Shown here: positions 9,701 through 17,017 of the stretch, in pieces
Layout: each line of letters begins with the position of its first letter
Numbering within the stretch: position 1 is the first letter of the stretch
Origin: Scheffersomyces stipitis CBS 6054
Lineage: Eukaryota; Ascomycota; Pichiomycetes; Serinales; Debaryomycetaceae
NCBI RefSeq assembly: GCF_000209165.1
Contig: NC_009068.1
Coordinates: forward strand, 2,170,001-2,234,000
DNA: 64,000 bases
Direction of reading: 5' to 3'
Notes under the pieces: model-generated
Seen by the model: only the letters and a program-made list of their open reading frames with translations
Told to the model about the DNA's origin: nothing
Database searches by the model: none
Translations under genes and position numbers: made by a program

Positions 9701-11032
9701 AGTACCAAAGAATGTCATCGGGTATTGCTTATTATTTGGATTAGCTGGTGCATTGGGTAGAGGAATATGCAATTTTTTAAATTCCTCTGGCGAAGATGCT
9801 TTAACTGACACGTCCAAGCCAAATTGAATATATGTCGGTCTGTATGCATCGAGCTTATTAAAGACTTCATAAGGAGTCCTACCTTTGAGAGCCTTGTTGG
9901 GCGTATGGTTCTTAATGTACAGCACATATTCAATGATGTGGTCAAAAAGACAAAGAACCTTGTCTGTGTAATTCGGAAATTGAAGGATAATCTTGTATAT
10001 ATTTCGCAAGATCGTACGGTTGTGGGATTCAGCAAGTCCATTCAATTCCGGAGAGTAGCTAGCAATCTTATCTCGTTTTATGCCAAGTTTGGCAAGCAGT
10101 TCGGTGTCAGGTAGTTCTTTGGCATTGTCTGCTCTAAAATGCGCTATCCTTTCTGGAAATCTATTGTTCCATATGTGCAAGAGAAGGAGAACATCATCCA
10201 TGACTTGCTTATGAGATGTAAAGATAAGTTCGGTAAATCGGGAGAAATGATCAATGAGTGTAGTGATAAAGTATTTTTTGTGGCCGATGAGGAAGGGTCC
10301 CATCGTGTCACTACTAACTCTTTCTAACCGACGTGTGGCAGGTCTTTGGGTGGTGTGGTTATGTGATGCTTGTCTAATGTTCACGGCGTGACATAGGCGA
10401 CATTCTTTCACCCTACGGATACTCTCTTCCGTATCAACTACCTTAATAAATCCCATTTTTGCAAGGGATTGTAAATTTGAAATTGCCATATGACTGCATT
10501 GTAGATGGTGATAAAACCAGTCTTGGGGGCCGTGTAGTTCGGCAACTTCAGCAGGAATATTATGTATTGTGGAATATTCCTCTTCAAAAAAATGAAGTGA
10601 TTCGATATTATTTTTGGCAGAAAGTTTAGAAATGAAAAGATTATTCTTTCTATTAGCAACTTTGAGCATGTGTTCACTATTGGCAATATAGGCTCCGTCG
10701 TCTGTGAGCACGGTTGTCCATCCTTGTTCAAGTAGTTGGCCAACTGATATGAGATTACAAGAGATTTCAGGGACGACCATAACGTTGGAGATAGATACCT
10801 TTGGGTCTAGATGTATGTCAAGCGTACCTTTTGCAATAGCTCGTACGGTTCTTCCGTCAGCAACACGAAATGATGTACCTTGGCCTTTAGGCTCATAGGT
10901 TATATCATGCAATAATTTTGTGGAATTAACACACGTTCTTGAACAACCTGAATCGTATAGAAATAGTACATTTGACAGCAGTGGTTCGTCACCTAAGTAA
11001 AAGATTTGACGATTTGGGTGACCACCAAACCA
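6728..11032 (-). CDS. Retrotransposon Pol polyprotein (protease, integrase, RT, RNase H)
   Basis: An open frame of 1434 codons that begins directly after the gag TAA and is in the same frame as gag; there is no ATG at its head, so it should be made as Gag-Pol. The aspartic protease motif DSG (in LYDSGCSRT) lies about 26 codons after the stop, and the copia-type NLISVGQLLEQGW follows. The integrase zinc motif is HHLQCSHM...CRLC; the catalytic core has SSDTMGPF, FRADNAKEL and ELNGLAESHN for the D, D and E. A long low-complexity spacer of several hundred residues follows. RT starts near WIESMDREIDKF and has QLDIESAYLNAPL and the catalytic YVDDLFMVS. RNase H has YTDASFA, SCELVAL and EDNQAVI. No inactivating change is visible. 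Confidence 0.93.
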   Translation of the reverse strand, partial: WFGGHPNRQIFYLGDEPLLSNVLFLYDSGCSRTCVNSTKLLHDITYEPKGQGTSFRVADGRTVRAIAKGTLDIHLDPKVSISNVMVVPEISCNLISVGQLLEQGWTTVLTDDGAYIANSEHMLKVANRKNNLFISKLSAKNNIESLHFFEEEYSTIHNIPAEVAELHGPQDWFYHHLQCSHMAISNLQSLAKMGFIKVVDTEESIRRVKECRLCHAVNIRQASHNHTTQRPATRRLERVSSDTMGPFLIGHKKYFITTLIDHFSRFTELIFTSHKQVMDDVLLLLHIWNNRFPERIAHFRADNAKELPDTELLAKLGIKRDKIASYSPELNGLAESHNRTILRNIYKIILQFPNYTDKVLCLFDHIIEYVLYIKNHTPNKALKGRTPYEVFNKLDAYRPTYIQFGLDVSVKASSPEEFKKLHIPLPNAPANPNNKQYPMTFFGTFIGFCEDNYTYKILVSTKNFPVIQTVNVKFMSSMAHINSYFKSLDFSQIQEANEVKATLNAQVAAAQFKLNQEAHDYDTFESVRQENVPSTSAGIHEKSAVMTRGISEARRDPSPTDNYSTDPQPSFLILAKKHPEVYTNVTNKFPWMTNPEHPKPITTTDKTHRESTSTAINSSTLVGGTNVRTPTPVNKQVAPVSGEDIQRDTPLGYKSDSGITSTQREQKADETKYELINEDAPVATLKESQNPASKQIIVKDHNNKSDNANDKHIPAAIEITELNSDTKSSKDTGNVKTKHGIVQPIDNQGESTTIKHEPEMIQAPSNRDVRALKRQRMQEGLTPEPSVKLKRSPNFTPESKTLKTRTKTHPGQKSSVYSVSAKTKTDTEGGDNKRQRKTSPDFLSISTINLMASLIESRSTDVCTNIEGAHCLFSLIDQIEEDSDDLPINVINAVIENIDYNDKNWIESMDREIDKFIKLNVFEVVDIPKGRKAISTRWVHTSKDGGIKGVKYKSRCVVRGFLQQPGRDFDPSKISSPVVDLLTIRLLVSIATTNNYIIHQLDIESAYLNAPLSNNEPIYIRPPKGYELPKNKCWLVKKAIYGMRQSGYEWYHTLLKVIQNFGFEESSFASGLFHKKNKGDIIIIAVYVDDLFMVSSSERMLKEFKRDLQNHFDMKYLEEIKEYLGVKFHKTENGYIMSQTEYLQNIVKQFKLEESYGKYIPMIKDKSKYNNASTTVKDHFIEDNPINNQTLLDAKGKELYQKGVGLLLWANRNTRPDISFAANQLGSKGANPNINDFQKLLYCIRYLKLNIDYELKYESNQSSNKKLDFNIVAYTDASFAPEKDRRSITGNAIYLNGHLVSWTTKRQHNITTSSASCELVALKLTAETSIRIKNILRELGFIVSSVQIYEDNQAVIANCKNENISHSRRMVDIDIKLLRQLIKDKEILLDYVKTSVNTADMFIKALSRAQFITLRDHLVSNVRNASTFDSRTKR

Positions 11033-11035
11033 TTA
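10988..11035 (-). promoter_or_regulatory. Candidate stop-codon readthrough site with pseudoknot
   Basis: Gag ends in TAA (11035-11033) and pol continues in the same frame. One base after the stop, GGTTTGG (11031-11025) can pair with CCAAATC (11017-11011), seven pairs including one G-U. The 7-base loop contains GTCAC (11022-11018), which is complementary to GTGAC at 10992-10988, after an 18-base linker. Together this is an H-type pseudoknot. Pseudoknots after the stop drive readthrough in murine retroviruses and are reported for Tca2. The 1-base spacer is shorter than the several bases usual in those cases, so the fold may differ in detail. Confidence 0.5.
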
Positions 11036-12238
11036 ATTGTTGGCGAAGTTCTTATTTCCACTGTTCTTTTGTGATTCAGTGTAATTTTGGTTCTTTTTGT
11101 ATCCATGTGTATGACTTTTCTTATTTTGAAGTTGTTTATCCGACGAATTCAGAGGCATATCAATAAAATTTGAATCGGATCTCATTTTAAGAAATGTATG
11201 TCTGAGTGGAGCTGCAACCTTTGATGAATCATTTTTAAAAGCTTGGTATTGTTCATTTAGTTGTCTACCTAAAGCTTTGACATTTGATTCGTTACTGTTG
11301 TTGACATATATGAAGTAGGCAATAGCATCGCGGGAGTTTAATGTTTTTAAGAACTGGGTAATCTGACGATCGGTAACGGAAGTTATACGTACAAGATGAT
11401 TCTCAATATCTGAAGTATTGGTGAGTCTTTCGATCTTTTTAAACTTCTTGATATATTCAATGATCTGTGCTGAACAATCATTACCATCGTGAGTTTCGAT
11501 GTATCCGATGATTTTCTTCAATGTAACATTTCCAGCTTCGTTTTCAAAAGCTGTTGCTGTGTTTTCGCTTAGGATACTTGCTATATTTTCGGCCACTAAT
11601 TTATAGAAGTATACCTTATTGGCTGTACTATGACCGTCAAGAAAAACCGTATCTTTTGAGGTTGATTTGAGGTTAAAGTCATTCAATACGATCTCCTTTA
11701 ATGGCGGAATCCGAGTGTAGACGCGTTTGAGTGTGGTCTTATACTTGGCTATAGTCTCAGGGCTTGTATCCAATTCTGGCAACTTTTGAAGTTGGTCTTC
11801 ATATTTATCAATTAGTCTCCATACCGACCTTCTAATTTCTTCTTTAGAATTCGAAGTACTATATCCCTTACCTCTTTCAAGGGTCTCGGATATAGGAGTG
11901 TTAATATTTTCCAGCAGGTCTTCGTCAGAATCCAGCGATGACTCCGAATCTGATTGGGACTCTGATCCATTACCAGCATTTGTAGCATCAGCCTTTTCCT
12001 TACCCTTTGGTTCCTTGTTTGGAACTTCTCCGAGATTAAGCTTGTTAATTAAGTTCGTAAGGTTTTTGTTTACCTCATTGAACCTTTCGTCGATTTCGTT
12101 GAATTTTTTATCAAACTCACCCTTCAGGACAGGGACTAATGATTCATCAGTCAAGGCCTTGGGTTCAGTTGGAGATTGACAATCAACGAATTCATTTTCG
12201 AACTTGTCGTAAACTTCAGCAGCTAAAGTGGAGGACAT
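11033..12238 (-). CDS. Retrotransposon Gag protein
   Basis: 401 residues starting at an ATG 43 bp inside the 5' LTR and ending at TAA (11035-11033). It has an acidic, Lys/Glu-rich N-terminal region with predicted coiled-coil character around EVNKNLTNLINKLNL, an acidic Ser/Asp patch (SQSDSESSLDSDEDLL), then a helical capsid-like part and a basic C-terminal tail rich in Lys, His and Asn. No CCHC zinc knuckle is visible, so nucleic-acid binding probably relies on the basic tail. It forms the virus-like particle shell. The stop is in frame with pol. Confidence 0.88.
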   Translation of the reverse strand: MSSTLAAEVYDKFENEFVDCQSPTEPKALTDESLVPVLKGEFDKKFNEIDERFNEVNKNLTNLINKLNLGEVPNKEPKGKEKADATNAGNGSESQSDSESSLDSDEDLLENINTPISETLERGKGYSTSNSKEEIRRSVWRLIDKYEDQLQKLPELDTSPETIAKYKTTLKRVYTRIPPLKEIVLNDFNLKSTSKDTVFLDGHSTANKVYFYKLVAENIASILSENTATAFENEAGNVTLKKIIGYIETHDGNDCSAQIIEYIKKFKKIERLTNTSDIENHLVRITSVTDRQITQFLKTLNSRDAIAYFIYVNNSNESNVKALGRQLNEQYQAFKNDSSKVAAPLRHTFLKMRSDSNFIDMPLNSSDKQLQNKKSHTHGYKKNQNYTESQKNSGNKNFANN

Positions 12239-12269
12239 TTTTGGGTTGGCTTAAAAATGGTTGCAATTT

Positions 12270-12281
12270 TGACTTCTAATC
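12270..12281 (-). other. Primer-binding site matching the tRNA-Arg(UCU) anticodon arm
   Basis: Directly against the 5' LTR end (12282). On the plus strand the bases read TGACTTCTAATC, the same sense as the anticodon stem-loop of yeast tRNA-Arg(UCU) as I recall it, so the minus-strand genomic RNA would pair with an internal part of that tRNA rather than its 3' CCA end. A half-tRNA primer of this kind is described for Tca2/pCal. Matching the host's own tRNA gene would settle it. Confidence 0.65.
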
Positions 12282-12446
12282 TGACGGGAAACCTGTATAT
12301 GGGTAGGCCGGTTTTCCTTTTGGACTTAGAAATGGATTAATGGATATGGAGTTATATTAATCACTGAAGAACTATTTAAAATCTGTTTAAACTAGAGGGA
12401 ATCCTCTGGGCTTTATATATTCTTCATCCTCATCTCATCTCTGTAG
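12282..12446 (-). repeat. 5' LTR of the retrotransposon (right copy, truncated by gap)
   Basis: 165 bp identical by eye to 6437-6601. It stops at the first N of the gap, so about 120 bp of the expected 285 are not present. Any protein frame read through this piece into the gap is spurious. Confidence 0.93.
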
Positions 12447-12546
12447 NNNNNNNNNNNNNNNNNNNNNNNNNNNNNNNNNNNNNNNNNNNNNNNNNNNNNN
12501 NNNNNNNNNNNNNNNNNNNNNNNNNNNNNNNNNNNNNNNNNNNNNN
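12447..12546. other. Assembly gap (100 N)
   Basis: Exactly 100 undetermined bases, the usual placeholder for a gap of unknown size. It lies between an LTR and a coding minisatellite, both repeat classes that break assemblies. It hides the rest of the LTR and the C-terminal part of the adhesin-like gene. Confidence 0.97.
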
Positions 12547-12671
12547 CTACTGGGTCTGTAGGATCAACTGGGTCTGTAGGGTCTACTGGATCGGTTGGGT
12601 CAACAGGGTCGGTTGGGTCAACTGGGTCTGTAGGATCAACTGGGTCTGTAGGGTCAACTGGTTCGGTTGGT
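12547..12671 (-). repeat. 18-bp coding minisatellite (PVDPTD repeats)
   Basis: About seven tandem 18-bp units differing by single bases, encoding PVDPTD. The array runs into the N gap, so its true copy number is unknown. Such in-frame arrays often vary in length between strains. Confidence 0.85.
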
Positions 12672-13936
12672 TCTGAAACACAACTGGCATGTGTCATTGG
12701 TAGCTCGACGCTTACCGTAAGAGTCTCTTGATCGATAGTAATATCACCTGTTATAGTAGCTTCCTCATCAATGTCGGTACAAGTAAAATAAGTAGTAGTG
12801 GCAGTTGGAACACATCTTTCGTGATCTGAGGATAACCAGAGGTCAACAGAAGCTGTCTCATCACCGAACAGAGTTGGATATGCAACAGTAACATCAGTTC
12901 CCTCAGTGCCACACATAGTCAGTGTAACAGTCATGGTGGCGCTACAACTTGCATGTGTCAATGGGAGCTCGACGCTTACCGTAAGAGTCTCTTGATCGAT
13001 AGTAATATCACCTGTGTTAGAAACTTCCTCATCAATGTCGGTACATGTAAAATAAGTAGTAGTGGCAGTTGGAACACATCTTTCGTGATCTGAGGATAAC
13101 CAGAGGTCAACAGAAGCTGTCTCATCACCGAACAGAGTTGGATATGCAACAGTAACATCAGTTCCCTCAGTTCCACACATAGTCAGTGTAACAGTTTGGG
13201 CAGGAGTACAACTTTCATGGCCGTTTGACAAAAATACAGTATTCGTACGTGTTGATTGATCTAATGTAATGGTACCGGATTCAGTAACATCACTAACAGA
13301 ATCGGTACATGTCAGAATCGTGGTGGTCGTAGTAGGACTACACCTACCTGAGGTACCCGTTCCTATACCAATCTGAACAGTAGTAGTTTGGCCAAATGAA
13401 GAAATAGTGGTTGTAGCTCCAGTGCTTGAAGACACACACGAGTATTCTGTAACGGCACCAAGAGCGCAAGAACTGTGCGAGGTTCCAAATTTATAAGTAA
13501 TAGTAGCGGTTGCTGCGCTGGTAGGAGAAGGCGTAACAATTCTTGTTGAAGAAGAACCTGTACCCGAACACGTATTAACCATCACTGTAGTAGCAGCCAA
13601 GCAACGGTATGTGTTTGATGGTAGGTATACAGTATTAGTCCGAGTACGAGTAGTTGTACCTGTACTGGCAGTTCCTGTGACAGTTGAATACGAAGCCACT
13701 GTATTACATGACGTGGTAGTGGTAGTATATAAGTTGGATCTACATGAAGCGTGATATGAATACAATGAAACATGAACAGTGAGTGTGCTCTGACCGGGAG
13801 TAGTAGGTTGTGTTACAGTATGACTTCCAAGAAGAATACCTTGTGTTCCGCACAATGTTATAGTAGTAGCAGGAAGATATGTGCCAGCTGCGAGGCCAGC
13901 CATATATAGGATTGCATATAGTAATATGATCAACAT
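12547..13936 (-). CDS. Adhesin-like cell-wall protein, 3' end lost in gap
   Basis: At least 463 residues from the ATG at 13936. The N-terminus is a signal peptide (MLIILLYAILYMAGLAAGTYLP). The rest is Thr/Ser-rich with regularly spaced cysteines and recurring HASC or HERC and TxTLTMCGTEG-type motifs. Two nearly identical 88-residue repeats (CGTEGTDVTVAYPTLFGDE...) occupy the middle, with more diverged copies before them. It ends at the gap in a run of PVDPTD hexapeptides, a typical stalk. This is the plan of a yeast adhesin or flocculin, in which repeats set reach and a GPI tail follows, but no ligand domain is recognised and the C-terminus is not visible. The minus-strand retrotransposon lies on the other side of the gap. 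Confidence 0.75.
12670..13197 (-). repeat. Two tandem 264-bp coding repeats in the adhesin gene
   Basis: The segments match with a period of 264 bp (for example AGCTCGACG at 12702 and 12966) and differ at few sites. Each encodes 88 residues. The high similarity suggests recent duplication or gene conversion. Exact edges are approximate. Confidence 0.85.
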
Positions 13937-14157
13937 AGTGTATATGGGTGCAAAAACTATAATTTATCTAAGATATATGATACTGCGTTTGGTTATAGAA
14001 TCTATCTCGGGAGAATCCGCATATTTATACAATAATTCATATATTGGCTACGTAATGGTTTGTGCTTAGCCGGCTCGAAGTCTCTGATAATCTACTGATT
14101 TTGCTCCGTAATGTGAGTTCTTTCATTTAAGCTTGCATAATATTTTGTGATGTCAAT

Positions 14158-14475
14158 ATGTACATCGAGCCGCGGCTTTGCTACCTCATTCTCATACAGA
14201 AAGTGCCAAGGATGGGGCGTAGTATTGTATTAATTATTGCAGCTGCATTGGTATCCATTGTTAGCCTCATTAGATCACAGGTGACTGGACAACTTGAATG
14301 CCCAATTGGTGGAGAACACCACATTCTAGAAACACATATCCGAATTGTTCTGAATTGGATGACAGCATCTGTCAAGTATTGGCCTTGCCGAGAACTTACG
14401 AGAAATAAATCTACTTGTACAATGCTAAGATTTGCAATGTACGTTATTAAAAGAGCCATTCGACTAGCCAAGTAA
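14158..14475 (+). CDS. Small ORF, possible secreted protein
   Basis: 105 codons from 14158. An internal ATG at 14212 would give an 87-residue product beginning MGRSIVLIIAAALVSIVSLI, which looks like a signal peptide, followed by three cysteines and a basic C-terminus. No family is recognised, and an overlapping opposite-strand frame of similar size weakens the case. It lies alone between the adhesin gene and a gene-poor stretch. Confidence 0.25.
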   Translation: MYIEPRLCYLILIQKVPRMGRSIVLIIAAALVSIVSLIRSQVTGQLECPIGGEHHILETHIRIVLNWMTASVKYWPCRELTRNKSTCTMLRFAMYVIKRAIRLAK

Positions 14476-17017
14476 TGAATTTACGTGCGCAATTTGTAAA
14501 ATACATTTCGACAACGTCCTTGATGTACTAAAAGTGAATGAAGTGCTTCGAAGATGAATATTGTCGCTCGATTTAAGCAGCCATTTTTATACTGGGAATA
14601 CAAATCCTTCAGAAAGATGGTAAGGTCGTCTTCGTCTACGCATCAGAAGATCTACAAGAAACTCTTCTACAACGCAAGGAATCAGAATCTTATTATTGGG
14701 TTGCGGATATTTTTCGCTTAGACTGAGATTCATATCACGTCTTTAAGAAGAAAAGCAGATGAGCGGATGATATCATCTGCCGCTTTGTTTCTCTCAATAG
14801 GCTCCTCGGTCTGGCTAACTTCGGGGAACTTTCCGTGATATGCATTGACGATTTTTTGCTCGGCGCGCATCAATGAAAGCCAATTGTTCCGTACTGAAAT
14901 GCAGCTCATCTGGAAGCTGATATTCATGCATTCATCATGTCCGAGAGACAAAAGAAATAGTTTGGACTGCGGAATCCCCAAAATTTCCCAAAAAATTACG
15001 CAAATCCATCAGTCCATCTGCGCAATCTAATCACGATTTTTTTTTTCTCATGACGATCTTTATTTGACAGCCAGATTCGTCTATATGTCAGATCTAATGT
15101 GTTAGCGAAGGGAGGATTGGCAGTTAAACAGTTTCGCCTCCAGAAACGATCTGCAGCAATCGAAAACAACAACAGCACCTAATAATCACATTTTGAAAAG
15201 CGAACACAGTGCCTTGCTCAGGAGACAAGAAGGCGTCCATTAAACCTTTCAACTTTCGTCAATCTCTCACCCTCATTTCGTCTCATTGGTATGGCATCCT
15301 GTGAGTACTACTCTGAGGTGTCGGTGGAATTTACGAGGCTAGCACCACTCGGTTCGCCCGAATGTGTTCTTAACGGGATATGTCTGGACTTGAACTACTC
15401 ATCCATGAGATAACCAATTATGACCCTGACAACACCAAGACAGAGAGTGTTCTCATCGAAGTTAACACTTTCTCGCCGTGGAAAATCTGACAGATTTGTT
15501 TTACTAGCTTTAAATTTTTACTATGGTGAACCATGAAAAGGTACCCATTACAAAGATACGTTTGCCTAATAGTAATGATTTTCTGCTCTAGTAGTCCCCT
15601 TAGTAATTCCAACTACTCTGTACTGGAACCCAATCAAATGCACCAATATGCCGTTACATGCTAGAGTTTCATGCAAATGCAAGATAATCCTGGGAATACG
15701 GTTCTAGGGGAATCAGTTTTGCATGATGTTACAAATAAACTTGCACTGATAGCGCAGAGTCGAGTTAGAGGCTAATGAGGTAAATAATGAATAGTGTTGC
15801 GCTTTACTTGTACTGATATTAAGTAAAATTTCGTGACCTAACTACAGTAACAGTGTTAACCTCAATGATAAAGTTAACCACGTTTATTTTGGGGATCACT
15901 TCTGTACAAACAGATTGTATCTAATATTGAAAAGTTAGTAATTCAAAGACAGGGCTCGGAGGCTTTACCAAGACAATTGTAAACAGCAGATAGCCGAACT
16001 CTACCTTATTCCCTGGAGCATCAAGAGTTTGTGACAAAACACCACCAGAAGGGCCATTGGCAGATAGGACAATATAGCAGTGTTTTCTCTTCATGTCTTT
16101 CAGTAGTCATTTGTGCAACGTTCATATAACCGACCAATGTAGAGATAATACTGTTCTCTACTAAGATGATAACCACGCTTCTCAACTGCCAACTCATGTT
16201 TCCGAAGGCTGTCTGAATACATGGTATAGATCTTTCAGCACATCGTTACTTTCAAACTTATATTTTGTCCACAAAACACAAATTTGAAAATAACGACATT
16301 CCAATTATCACTACCGGACTTATGGGCATGTCTACCACCACAACCAAATACAGAAACTGTGATTTGAAGTGGAAAGGTTTCCAAAAACTAGTTGATACAC
16401 CATTTGTATTGAAGACAATTCCCGGATGGTTCTGGTAAAAGGCAAGAACCATGTACGATTTTGAAATTGATCTCCTGGCGATAAAGAAGAAAAGAAAAAG
16501 GAAAATATCTATAAATTCGAAGTTTGCTCTTCAAATATTTCTATCGGTCGTGCATTTGCGAATTGGAATTCAACGCGGCCGGGTAACCTCTGATAGACCA
16601 TATAAGCTATAAACGGCGATCTTTACCAATATGGCTACTGTTCACAGGTATAACACTTTAGGTAACCTAGAAATGGTGGTATTATATACAATTCATAGGC
16701 ACTGTCGTAAACTTATTTCATTTATTTATTTATATTTATTTATTTATAATATTAGTGTAATAATCTGTGACGGAACCAAGAATGGTATAGACGGTTTCCC
16801 ATCTCCATAATCAAAGATAAAGATTTAGAATATTCAAAAATAATATCAGCTTCCCCTACTTGGGAAGACAAAAAAAGTACACCCCCCAAATTTCTATCCA
16901 TGAGTTAAAGAAGTTGTAGTGGAGGTGGGACGGGTTGAAATGTTAGTATACCTAACATTATGCAATTAACTATTGATACAGGGTGGATGGCAGATAGAGA
17001 ATTTTTGGCAAGGAATT
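14476..17017. other. Gene-poor region before CRM1
   Basis: 2.5 kb without a convincing gene. Short frames that read somewhat like coding sequence are scattered here: a minus frame at 14730-14981 (83 codons, acidic and helical) and a short plus frame at about 15380-15490 ending in VLIEVNTFSPWKI. None is long enough to identify; they could be decayed gene pieces. A TTTA/TTTAT microsatellite sits at about 16720-16750, near the CRM1 3' side. No tRNA or LTR was recognised. Confidence 0.45.
16720..16750. repeat. TTTAT microsatellite
   Basis: About 31 bp of TTTATTTA-type repeats, downstream of the CRM1 stop. Probably only an AT-rich flank; it might contribute to 3'-end formation. Confidence 0.7.

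Larger units (their letters stand above)
6437..12446 (-). mobile_element. Ty1/copia LTR retrotransposon, nearly complete
   Basis: A minus-strand element with the order 5' LTR (right, truncated by a sequence gap), primer-binding site, gag, pol, polypurine tract and 3' LTR (left). Pol has the copia order protease, integrase, reverse transcriptase, RNase H. The two LTR copies are identical over the 165 bp that can be compared, and gag and pol carry no internal frameshift or stop apart from the TAA between them, so the insertion looks recent and possibly active. The layout (same-frame gag and pol split by one stop codon, half-tRNA-type primer site) matches what is described for Candida albicans Tca2/pCal, where the stop is UGA. 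About 120 bp of the right LTR, and the right target-site duplication, lie in the 100-N gap or are missing. Confidence 0.95.

Noticed and set aside
10909..10912. Pol start at TTG (10912)
   Set aside because: The frame is open back to the gag stop and the protease DSG motif lies upstream of 10912, so a start there would cut the protease.
12413..12546. Continuation of the adhesin frame through the Ns into YRDEMRMKNI
   Set aside because: The Ns have no sequence and the last residues are read from the LTR, so the extension has no meaning.
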